Assembly: GCA_002499705.1 (NCBI GenBank)
Contig: DAMU01000042.1
Span: forward strand, 1-8,154
Source of the DNA: Euryarchaeota archaeon UBA91
GTDB lineage: Archaea > Thermoplasmatota > Poseidoniia > Poseidoniales > Poseidoniaceae
DNA length: 8,154 nt
Reading direction: 5' to 3'
The notes below the pieces were generated by a model. The model saw only the letters and a program-made list of their open reading frames with translations, searched no databases and was not told where the DNA came from. Shown in pieces: positions 1 through 6,066 of this stretch (positions within the stretch are counted from its first letter, which is position 1; each line of letters opens with the position of its first letter). A program made the position numbers and the translations under genes.

Positions 1-2
1 AC

Positions 3-206
3 GCACGTAAAAAACTCAAAGAAGCACAACAAATCATGCAAAGGCACGAACAAGATTTACTCGCAAATCGCCGGCAAAGTGAGTGGATGGCGTTTGATTT
101 GAGCTTATCTGAATCAGTCCGCAGGCTCTGCGCATATTCTCGAGATTTTGGAGAAATTTTGTTGAATATGAAGGTTTTTACGGAAATTCAGAGCAACCAA
201 TTTTAG
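3..206 (+). CDS. C-terminal fragment of a PhoU-like protein (5' end outside window)
   Basis: An open frame enters from the left edge and ends at TAG 204-206, giving 67 residues without a start. The first half is charged and helical (ARKKLKEAQQ..., Lys/Glu/Gln-rich). The second half contains SESVRRLCAYSRDFGEILLN, which resembles the last helix of archaeal PhoU-domain proteins, usually of the form 'sxRRIxxYxxDIAEIxIN'. PhoU proteins are helical-bundle regulators of phosphate uptake, and in archaea they are often fused to AbrB-like DNA-binding domains. The family match rests on this one helix, so it is tentative. A different alpha-helical regulator is possible. Its stop codon lies inside the palindrome at 203-226. 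Confidence 0.45.
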   Translation, partial: ARKKLKEAQQIMQRHEQDLLANRRQSEWMAFDLSLSESVRRLCAYSRDFGEILLNMKVFTEIQSNQF

Positions 207-226
207 GTGTAATTATTTACACTTAA
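203..226. repeat. Palindrome overlapping the PhoU-like stop codon
   Basis: Inverted repeat with ten-base arms TTAGGTGTAA and TTACACTTAA around a four-base TTAT centre. The only imperfection is G206/T223, which would be a G-U wobble in RNA. The inner GTGTAA/TTACAC arms are perfect. It lies at the junction between the upstream gene and the small-gene pair, in AT-rich DNA. It could be an operator for a dimeric regulator, or a 3'-end hairpin for the upstream transcript. It lacks a long T tract, so I favour the operator reading weakly. Confidence 0.5.
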
Positions 227-294
227 TTTATTTACTACATCTATGTGTTGGCAAACTTACCACGCTTTGATATAGGACCGGTGACAAATATACA

Positions 295-314
295 CTGTAA
301 CAAACAAGTTGCAG
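295..314 (+). promoter_or_regulatory. Small hairpin in the leader of the first small gene
   Basis: CTGTAAC (295-301) can pair with GTTGCAG (308-314) across a six-base loop, giving a seven-pair stem with one G-U wobble. It ends 11 bases before the ATG at 326, where it would affect translation if the transcript starts upstream of it. A TATA-like AAATATAC at 286-293 could instead start the transcript near 316, which would leave the hairpin out. Short stems like this also arise by chance. Confidence 0.25.
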
Positions 315-325
315 GCGAAAACAGC

Positions 326-490
326 ATGGATAAAAATTTAGAGGCATACGTAGACATGATAATGAATGAACAAGAACACCGAAGTGGAATCTTTTCCAAC
401 TTCTTCGATGTTGTAGTTGGAGCGATCTCTGACTACCGCTGCGGAGCAGACTCTCGCGGCGCTCACAACACACGACGAGGTGTTCTTTGA
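326..490 (+). CDS. Small protein A of a tandem paralogous pair (54 aa), unknown function
   Basis: I do not recognise this 54-residue protein. Its N-terminal 24 residues (MDKNLEAYVD..., then NEQEHRSGIFS) match those of the next small gene at 12 of 24 positions, which supports both as real genes. The shared pattern is MD-x2-L-x2-YVD-x5-QE-x3-GIFS. The rest, from NFFDVVV to the end, is unlike its partner: a short hydrophobic stretch, then a Gly/Arg/Ser-rich tail with one cysteine (YRCGADSRGAH). There is no convincing membrane helix or signal peptide. An in-frame GTG at 245 would add 27 residues, but homology with the partner begins exactly at the ATG at 326, so I chose that start. The upstream Shine-Dalgarno (AGGCG) is weak. 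The stop overlaps the next start as TGATG, implying coupled translation. Confidence 0.6.
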   Translation: MDKNLEAYVDMIMNEQEHRSGIFSNFFDVVVGAISDYRCGADSRGAHNTRRGVL

Positions 491-612
491 TGGACGCATA
501 TCTTTCTGAATACGTCGATCAAGTTCTTGATTCACAGGAATACCAAAACGGTATCTTTTCTCGTTCTTCTTTTTCGAAGTTCGTAACTTCTTTTTTCCGA
601 CGTCAAAAGTGA
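490..612 (+). CDS. Small protein B of a tandem paralogous pair (40 aa), unknown function
   Basis: This 40-residue protein starts at ATG 490, inside the stop codon of the preceding gene (TGATG). A strong Shine-Dalgarno, GAGGTG at 477-482, lies seven bases upstream within the end of that gene, so the start is well supported. Residues 1-24 (MDAYLSEYVD..., then DSQEYQNGIFS) repeat the YVD-x5-QE-x3-GIFS motif of small protein A. The remaining 16 residues are Ser/Phe/basic (RSSFSKFVTSFFRRQK) and unrelated to the partner's tail. A basic, aromatic C-terminus could touch membrane or nucleic acid, but nothing in the sequence decides this. It is followed by a short hairpin and then the ABC operon, so co-expression with the operon is possible but not shown. 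Confidence 0.62.
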   Translation: MDAYLSEYVDQVLDSQEYQNGIFSRSSFSKFVTSFFRRQK

Positions 613-640
613 ATTGCCAGCTGAGATAGGGCCTTACTCG

Positions 641-655
641 CCTCTATTCAAGAGG
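641..655 (+). terminator. Weak hairpin after the small-gene pair
   Basis: CCTCT (641-645) and AGAGG (651-655) form a five-pair stem with an ATTCA loop, followed by TTTAG. It lies 28 bases after the stop of small gene B, where a terminator would be expected. The stem is short and there is no real T tract, so this is only a candidate. The rest of 613-736 holds no gene that I can see. Confidence 0.2.
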
Positions 656-694
656 TTTAGTATTTGCAAAACGGTGGGCATGTTGAACACCAAT

Positions 695-706
695 TCATAT
701 ATCAAA
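695..706 (+). promoter_or_regulatory. TATA-like element upstream of the ABC operon
   Basis: TCATATATCAAA is the most TATA-like stretch in the spacer. It lies about 35 bases before the ATG at 737, so an archaeal transcript starting 22-26 bases downstream would begin near 722-728 and just include the GGTGA ribosome-binding site (727-731). The spacing fits archaeal promoters, but the match is judged by eye and the host is not proven to be an archaeon. Confidence 0.3.
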
Positions 707-736
707 ACTTTTTGATGATGAGTATCGGTGAAACGG

Positions 737-1462
737 ATGCTTGAAGTTAACGGCTTAACAAAGACTTTCGGCTCAGGTTCTAACAAATTGCAAGTCCTCA
801 AAGGAGTTGATATGAGTATAAAGACCGGTGAAATGGTCGCTCTCATGGGTCCATCTGGTTCAGGAAAATCAACGCTACTCAATATCATTGGAGGCCTGCT
901 TGCCGGAGATGGTGGGTCAATCACCCTTGTAAACAGAACCTATGGTCTAAAAAATCCATCAAATGTCGTTGACATACGTCGAGAATATGTGGGTTGGATT
1001 TTTCAAGACTTCCATTTACTTGAGAATCTCACTGCAGTCGACAATGTGGCTGTGGCGCTCGAATTATCAGGCATGCCTTCCAACAAGGCTGAAGAGGCTG
1101 CACGAATCGCTTTGGTAAAAGTCGGTCTTGAAGACCGCATGGATCACATTCCCGACCAACTGTCTGGTGGTCAGCAACAAAGAGTCGCCATCGCTCGAGC
1201 AATTGCAGGTAATCGGCCATTCCTTCTTGCAGACGAGCCAACGGGCAATCTTGACATTGCAAGTGGAAAAGAAGTTCTCCAACTGTTCAAAGATTTGTGC
1301 CATGATGAAGAGAATCCAATTTCTATTCTCATGGTTACGCACGACCCAGATTTGGCATCAAATGCCGACCGGATGTTACTGCTCAATGACGGAAAAACCG
1401 AAGCGTCAGACATCCGCTCTGCATGGGGCTTGGATGATGAAGACAGAGGTGAAGAAGAATGA
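737..1462 (+). CDS. ABC transporter ATP-binding protein, MacB/LolD/FtsE type
   Basis: Cytoplasmic ATPase subunit (241 aa) of a type VII ABC system; it should power the FtsX-like permease encoded next. All nucleotide-binding motifs are intact. Counting from ATG 737, these are Walker A GPSGSGKST (38-46), Q-loop Gln90 in IFQDF, signature LSGGQQQR (142-149), Walker B FLLADEP (162-168), D-loop GNLD (170-173) and switch His202 in VTHD. The length is normal for the family, with a short acidic tail. I prefer ATG 737 because GGTGA lies five bases upstream and the protein then opens MLEVNGLTKTFG, as relatives usually do. GTG 728 would add three residues. Its stop overlaps the permease start (ATGA at 1459-1462), so the two are translationally coupled. 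The transported substrate cannot be read from this subunit. Confidence 0.93.
   Translation: MLEVNGLTKTFGSGSNKLQVLKGVDMSIKTGEMVALMGPSGSGKSTLLNIIGGLLAGDGGSITLVNRTYGLKNPSNVVDIRREYVGWIFQDFHLLENLTAVDNVAVALELSGMPSNKAEEAARIALVKVGLEDRMDHIPDQLSGGQQQRVAIARAIAGNRPFLLADEPTGNLDIASGKEVLQLFKDLCHDEENPISILMVTHDPDLASNADRMLLLNDGKTEASDIRSAWGLDDEDRGEEE
1446..1452 (+). promoter_or_regulatory. Strong Shine-Dalgarno for the permease gene
   Basis: GAGGTGA lies six bases before ATG 1459, within the last codons of the first ATPase gene. It fixes the permease start and shows that the overlapping gene has its own ribosome-binding site. Confidence 0.75.
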
Positions 1463-4400
1463 CCAAAGGTGATGACCCGCTTCAATTGGAACCCTCTGAT
1501 TATTCTCCGTCACAGAGTTTGCCTGTGCGAATGATGCACAAAGTGATGGAAACACCATCGCAACTTCGACTCGCAGGATTAAGCGCTTGGAGAGGTAAAG
1601 AGCGCGGATTGGCAGTGATAACCGGGGTCTTCTTAGCATCATTAGTCATTACAACCGTTCTTGCATACGGTGTGGGACTTTCTCAACTCTTCTTTGAGGA
1701 ATCACTCAAGAACGAACCGTTCGATGCTAAAATTGAATTTGCTCGAACACCGGTCGAAAACGCAACTGGTTGGTCAAATAACACGACAACTATGCTCAAT
1801 GTGTGCGATGAACTGATGACTGATTTCAATGAATTCAGCGACTGTACCCTCGTCCTTGGCCGTCAAGGAATCCACAGTGGTGGACTGTTCAATGAAGAAT
1901 TTGTCGTAGCGCAACCGCTTGAAATGGTGGCCATTACAGACGATGCAAATCCTTACTGGGGCAACGTGACGTTTGACTATCCCGAACTGGCCGATGCAGG
2001 TCCTCCGATATCCACAATGCGTTCGGTCAGATTCTTGGGCCCTGAGGCTTTTGATGGAGAATTTGCTGAACGTTTAGGGCAGAATATTATCGCTGGATTG
2101 GGCGAATGGCCAACACCAGAAAACATGAGTGCTCAACGCGGTGTAATTCTACCTTCCACGATTGCTTCACAAGCAAAAGCCAACGTTGGAGATGAGCTTG
2201 ATTCCTTAGCATTCCATTACGTCGTTGACGAATCTACAATCTTTGAAGGAACGGTAACCAACGATAATTGCGATGGAAAAGTGACGCCCGAAGAAAACGG
2301 CTATGTCTATTGTCGAATGGAAATGGTGGCAACGAATTTGACGGTTGTTGGCATCTATGATCCGTGGGATTTCGGAAACCCTACCCTCGCAGCTAACCCG
2401 ATTTTTGCAACCTGGGAAGTCCTTGAAGAATCTCAGCGTGCTGCGCTCATGGACAATGACCACATGTATCTGGGAGTTACCATCGACAAGGGACAATTGC
2501 CGACAACATCAACTGCTGATGCAGCAGAATGGCTGGAAGACCTTGGAACACGAGTACAAGACGGCAATTACACCGATGAAGGCGTTGAGTTATACTACAC
2601 CGATATCATCAGTGGAACCATCACTTTCCTCAACATCTTCCTTGGCCTGATTCAAATCTTTGACTACATCATCATGATACCCATTGTCATTCTTTCAATT
2701 GCTGTTCTGATTTACGGATTGGTACTTTCCCTTGAACAAAGAAGGAGAGAAGTCAGTATTCATCGAGTCATCGGTGCAGATTCTTCCAGCCTGCAAGGTA
2801 TGGTTCTGTTAGAATTGTTTGTGATGTCATCGGTTGCATGGCTTGCAGGCTACTTACTCGCCTTATTTGCCGTTCCAATTGTTCTTTCAGCTGTTGGATT
2901 TATGGAGTTTAGGACTGGAGACTTCGACGTCAATCCAACCCTGGGGGTCGGCTCTACAATCTTCACCGCTGTGACAACACTCGGCCTTGCCCTCCTGTTT
3001 GGACGAAGTCGTGCGCGTGATTTCATCAACCTCGAAATCGAAGAAGGTGTCCGTAGGACGACGAACAAGGCAGAGCCAAAACGCTGGCTTCACTGGCTTG
3101 CTTTCTTGTTCGGAATGCTCGCAGTAGGCGATACATGGCTTGAGATGAACGGTAGTGAAGACGGAATCGTCTCAAACTTCTTCCTCGAAGGATTGCTTGG
3201 AATTATCGGGCCATTCGCTCTTTGGATTGGTGGTGCTTTGCTGCTCGGAAGAATTGGGGCAAAGGGGCCTCAAATTATGCAACTCATCTTTGGACGAACG
3301 CCGTTGTTGAATGACGTCAAACGTGGTTTGAAAGGTTCTGGATCTGCAGAATCCGTCAATCGACTGGCAGTGATTATGCTGCTAACACTCTCGATAGTTA
3401 CCCTTGCTGCAGTTCAAGGATATACTGGCACTCTGGTCGATGAGAAGACCGTCGATGCAACAGTAGGTTCCGACCTGCAAATTACTCTTGAACAAGGTTA
3501 TACAGAATCTCAGCTACTGGAATTGGTCTCAAACTTCACCGATAATGGCGTATCTGCAATTGCTACAACGGTACCGAGTTTAATCATCGCAGACTCAACC
3601 GGAGGCGATAAATTGCAAACGTGGGTCTTGCTTGATGACAACGAAGACGTGCTTCGCTGGAGCGACCAATCGATTCCAGGTGACGATGTTGACGCTGCTA
3701 TGACTGCATACAGTAGCGGTGGTTTCACTGCAGGTGAAGACGCTGCATACTCATTGGATATCGCTGGTTCAGGTCGAGGTTCGGAAAACAGACTGGACGA
3801 TGTTCTGCTCAAACCAACGGACGCGAAGAGCGAAAACATCTCCTTCACTTGGGAAGAACTTACGTTTAACTTTTCGAGCGGAGGCACTGACCAGCCTGAC
3901 CCGAATGCTTTGTTCATCGCCTATTCCTCTCTTATGGAAGGAGACTGGTCGGGATTGAACCTTTCAGGTCAAGACTTGAGTGGTCGTGACTTCGGTCCTG
4001 TGGACCTCACTGGAACCGACCTCTCGAACGCCAATCTTGCCGGAGCCAATCTTGCTCAAGCATTGTTCTTTGATACCAACTTGGAAGGTGCCGACCTGTC
4101 AGGCGCAAATCTTCAAGATGCTGTATTTGTCAACTTCATGGGCGGCACACTTGATGGTGCAAACCTGATTGGAGCAGACCTTACCGGTGCATTTGGTTTC
4201 GCTGATTTGTCAACAACTAATCTCGGTAATGCCACGTGTCCTGACGGATCTTCGGCTGAAGACACAAATTGTTCATCCGGCTTTTCGGAGACTCCACCTG
4301 AACTTGCTGCTCCACTGTTCATGCCTGAGACAAGCGTACAGTTCGTCATTACCGCATATCAAAGCAACATGTATTACATGGGCGTACATGAATACATCCC

Positions 4401-5082
4401 TGGAGTAAGTCCTGCAACCATGGGTTCATCGCTCATCATCGGGGAATCCTCGTGGGAGTCCTTTGTTGGTAGTGACGCAGTAGCGAACCATACATCGACC
4501 ATTTGGATTGTTGACGTGGATGGAGTTAGCGGAGATAATCTTGAAGCACTTGCTTCCACTCTGTCTGCTGATTTCAGAGTCTCAAGTGTTTTGGATTGGT
4601 CGAGTTCACACAAACTGGTCGAGCGAAACGGTGGGCTCATTTTCGGAACTCCGGGATTACTCTCTCTCCAATTCGTGGTCGCAAGCGTGGCTGCAGTTGC
4701 ATCGAGTTTCGTTTTCCTTTCCCTGGTCTTGAGTCAACGGCAAAAAGAACTGGCTGTGCTCCAAGCAATTGGCGCCTCACCGAACCAAATCATTCGTTTG
4801 GTATTGTTCGAAATTCTTTCCATTGTCATGGTTTCAATGGCACTTGGAATCGGTCTTGGAGTCGGTGTAGCCCTTTCATTCAACGGATTCTTTGATGTCT
4901 TCGGATTCATCTTCCAAATATTTGGTGGTTCATCGACGACGATAACCAGAACGCTGATCTATCCATGGACGCAGCTTCTGTTAGTTTCTTTGTCGGTCTT
5001 TACTGCAGTTGTCATCGCATTGCTCGTCACCACACGGCGCGCACTGAAGTCGGATTTAGCCAGTGTGCTGAAGGGGGAGTGA
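1459..5082 (+). CDS. Giant FtsX-like ABC permease (YbbP-like duplicated topology) with pentapeptide-repeat domain
   Basis: Membrane subunit (1207 aa) of the ABC system. Predicted helices lie near 51-74, 390-424, 446-480, 497-515, 543-560, 575-598, 634-654, 1066-1091, 1111-1141 and 1168-1192. This is two FtsX/MacB four-helix units joined by a central pair, as in YbbP-type proteins of about 800 residues. Each unit has the cytoplasmic coupling signature: EQRRREVSIHRVIGADSSSL (425-444) and SQRQKELAVLQAIGASPNQI (1092-1111). Two large outer domains (about 75-388 and 655-1065) explain the extra length. The first has four cysteines (116, 129, 271, 285), an EF-hand-like loop (268-279) and several N-x-S/T sites. 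The second carries pentapeptide repeats (about 829-924). Relatives transmit ATPase motion across the membrane to move lipids, lipoproteins or peptides; the substrate here is unknown. Confidence 0.9.
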   Translation: MTKGDDPLQLEPSDYSPSQSLPVRMMHKVMETPSQLRLAGLSAWRGKERGLAVITGVFLASLVITTVLAYGVGLSQLFFEESLKNEPFDAKIEFARTPVENATGWSNNTTTMLNVCDELMTDFNEFSDCTLVLGRQGIHSGGLFNEEFVVAQPLEMVAITDDANPYWGNVTFDYPELADAGPPISTMRSVRFLGPEAFDGEFAERLGQNIIAGLGEWPTPENMSAQRGVILPSTIASQAKANVGDELDSLAFHYVVDESTIFEGTVTNDNCDGKVTPEENGYVYCRMEMVATNLTVVGIYDPWDFGNPTLAANPIFATWEVLEESQRAALMDNDHMYLGVTIDKGQLPTTSTADAAEWLEDLGTRVQDGNYTDEGVELYYTDIISGTITFLNIFLGLIQIFDYIIMIPIVILSIAVLIYGLVLSLEQRRREVSIHRVIGADSSSLQGMVLLELFVMSSVAWLAGYLLALFAVPIVLSAVGFMEFRTGDFDVNPTLGVGSTIFTAVTTLGLALLFGRSRARDFINLEIEEGVRRTTNKAEPKRWLHWLAFLFGMLAVGDTWLEMNGSEDGIVSNFFLEGLLGIIGPFALWIGGALLLGRIGAKGPQIMQLIFGRTPLLNDVKRGLKGSGSAESVNRLAVIMLLTLSIVTLAAVQGYTGTLVDEKTVDATVGSDLQITLEQGYTESQLLELVSNFTDNGVSAIATTVPSLIIADSTGGDKLQTWVLLDDNEDVLRWSDQSIPGDDVDAAMTAYSSGGFTAGEDAAYSLDIAGSGRGSENRLDDVLLKPTDAKSENISFTWEELTFNFSSGGTDQPDPNALFIAYSSLMEGDWSGLNLSGQDLSGRDFGPVDLTGTDLSNANLAGANLAQALFFDTNLEGADLSGANLQDAVFVNFMGGTLDGANLIGADLTGAFGFADLSTTNLGNATCPDGSSAEDTNCSSGFSETPPELAAPLFMPETSVQFVITAYQSNMYYMGVHEYIPGVSPATMGSSLIIGESSWESFVGSDAVANHTSTIWIVDVDGVSGDNLEALASTLSADFRVSSVLDWSSSHKLVERNGGLIFGTPGLLSLQFVVASVAAVASSFVFLSLVLSQRQKELAVLQAIGASPNQIIRLVLFEILSIVMVSMALGIGLGVGVALSFNGFFDVFGFIFQIFGGSSTTITRTLIYPWTQLLLVSLSVFTAVVIALLVTTRRALKSDLASVLKGE
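2260..2295 (+). other. EF-hand-like calcium-binding loop in the permease's first outer domain
   Basis: Residues 268-279, NDNCDGKVTPEE, fit the 12-position EF-hand loop. The ligand positions are Asn268 (1), Asn270 (3), Asp272 (5) and Glu279 (12), with Gly273 at 6 and Val275 at 8. Position 1 is usually Asp, so the fit is good but not perfect. Cys271 within the loop and Cys285 just after it could form a disulfide. No partner EF-hand is visible nearby. Confidence 0.4.
3943..4230 (+). other. Pentapeptide-repeat beta-helix region inside the permease
   Basis: Residues about 829-924 of the permease contain roughly 18 consecutive pentapeptides of the A(D/N)LxG kind, for example LSGQDLSGRDF, LSNANLAGANL, LEGADLSGANL and LDGANLIGADL. 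Such repeats fold into a right-handed square beta-helix used as a rigid binding surface. The run ends in NATCPDGSSAEDTNCSSGF, where Cys927 and Cys938 could close a disulfide cap. From the topology, the region lies outside the membrane in the second large outer domain (655-1065). Confidence 0.88.
5076..5082 (+). promoter_or_regulatory. Shine-Dalgarno for the second ATPase
   Basis: GGAGTGA, part of a GGGGGAGTGA run, overlaps the permease stop codon and ends three bases before ATG 5086. AAGG immediately before the ATG may contribute. The location implies that ribosomes finishing the permease reinitiate here. Confidence 0.5.
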
Positions 5083-5085
5083 AGG

Positions 5086-6066
5086 ATGAAAGAAAGTATT
5101 TTGAAAACCGATGGACTTTATCACGTCTATGAATCAAAAGCAGAAGACGGAAACGTTGTCGCATTGAGGGGACTTCACCTCGACATGAAAGAAGGTGAAG
5201 CAATTGCGGTTGTAGGGCCTTCTGGTTCAGGAAAATCAACCCTAATGAAGTGCCTCGGTGGGCTCATGAAAGCCAGTGCGGGCTCAGTTTCGTTATCTGG
5301 AAAAAACATGACTCGTCTCACTGGTCAAGAATTGGTTGAACTGCGTCAAAAGACGGTATCGTTCATTTTCCAAGAAGGGAATCTCCTGCCAAATCTGAAC
5401 GCTCGTGACAATGTGGCACAACCACTACGTCACCAGGGCGTCTCTTCACGCAAAGCACTGCGATTAGCGGATGCTATGCTCGACCGACTTGGAATGGTTC
5501 ACCGAGCACATGCTTTGCCGATGATGCTCAGTGGTGGAGAACAGCAACGAGTTGCGATTGCTCGGGCTCTGATTACCAATCCTCGCCTCATATTGGCTGA
5601 TGAACCAACAGGGGCTCTCGACCCTGTTACCAGCCGTGAAGTTTTGGCACTGTTCAAGGACTTGCACAAGAATGATGGCGTATCCTTCCTAATTGTCACA
5701 CACTCCAAAGAAGTGGCTGCATTTGCAAACCGTTCTCTTGAATTAAGAGACGGACGTTTTGTGGCAGAGCATGGAGAGAACGTCGATGTTGAAAACCTCG
5801 GTCAAGACCGTGAACTCATCATTGACGATACTGGCACAGTCACCCTTCCACCCGACTTGCTTGTTCGAATCGGAGGCGCAGGCCGCTATACTGTTGGTAA
5901 CGCTGACAGCGGCTATCTTTCACTTCAAGGAGAGGCTGTGGAATCCATGGGCAAGATGGTGCTTGCCGAAATCTGTCCAGCATGCAAACACGATTACCAA
6001 GGCAGTGATGACCAAGAATGCCCTGCATGTGGTTCAAGTCGACCGATGGTTGAGGTCAAAGCATGA
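5086..6066 (+). CDS. ABC transporter ATP-binding protein, MacB/YbbA type, with AbrB-like and zinc-ribbon C-terminal extension
   Basis: Second ATPase (326 aa) of the operon, starting three bases after the permease stop. All motifs are intact: Walker A GPSGSGKST (44-52), Gln96 in IFQEG, signature LSGGEQQR (148-155), Walker B LILADEP (168-174), D-loop GALD (176-179) and His206 in VTHS. The family's usual ATPase ends near residue 228. Here about 98 residues follow. Residues 244-285 (LIIDDTGTVTLPPDLLVRIG, then a YTV...YLSLQGE strand pair) resemble an AbrB/SpoVT swapped hairpin. I recall similar 'GRLQLP' tails in actinobacterial MacB-type ATPases. Residues 297-315 hold CPAC-x11-CPAC, a probable zinc ribbon. 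These modules may regulate or dimerise the ATPase, which is inference. Its stop overlaps the next start (ATGA at 6063-6066). Confidence 0.92.
   Translation: MKESILKTDGLYHVYESKAEDGNVVALRGLHLDMKEGEAIAVVGPSGSGKSTLMKCLGGLMKASAGSVSLSGKNMTRLTGQELVELRQKTVSFIFQEGNLLPNLNARDNVAQPLRHQGVSSRKALRLADAMLDRLGMVHRAHALPMMLSGGEQQRVAIARALITNPRLILADEPTGALDPVTSREVLALFKDLHKNDGVSFLIVTHSKEVAAFANRSLELRDGRFVAEHGENVDVENLGQDRELIIDDTGTVTLPPDLLVRIGGAGRYTVGNADSGYLSLQGEAVESMGKMVLAEICPACKHDYQGSDDQECPACGSSRPMVEVKA
5815..6063 (+). other. AbrB-like hairpin plus zinc ribbon in the ATPase tail
   Basis: This stretch encodes residues 244-326 of the second ATPase. The hairpin has the typical order: an acidic strand, the turn DDTGTVTLPPDLL with its T-L-P core, then two strands. 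The ribbon has four cysteines as Cys-Pro-Ala-Cys twice (297/300 and 312/315), with acidic, polar residues between. The assignment is by pattern only; a structure prediction would settle both. Confidence 0.55.

Noticed and set aside
245..325. In-frame upstream GTG extension of small protein A
   Set aside because: The 27 extra residues have no counterpart in small protein B, whose similarity begins at ATG 326, and no good ribosome site precedes GTG 245.
207..736. tRNA, structured RNA gene or CRISPR repeats in the left spacer
   Set aside because: No cloverleaf, repeat-spacer pattern or extended conserved structure was visible, only the short palindromes listed.
1128..1472. Open frame overlapping the first ATPase in another phase
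   Set aside because: It covers the signature and Walker B region of an intact ATPase, and its product has no recognisable feature.
3510..3917. 135-codon minus-strand open frame inside the permease
   Set aside because: Permease coding is continuous through this region with consistent topology; the antisense frame shows no motif.
3943..4230. DNA-level tandem repeat or recombination hotspot in the pentapeptide region
   Set aside because: The repetition is at protein level with varied codons; I saw no exact tandem DNA units.
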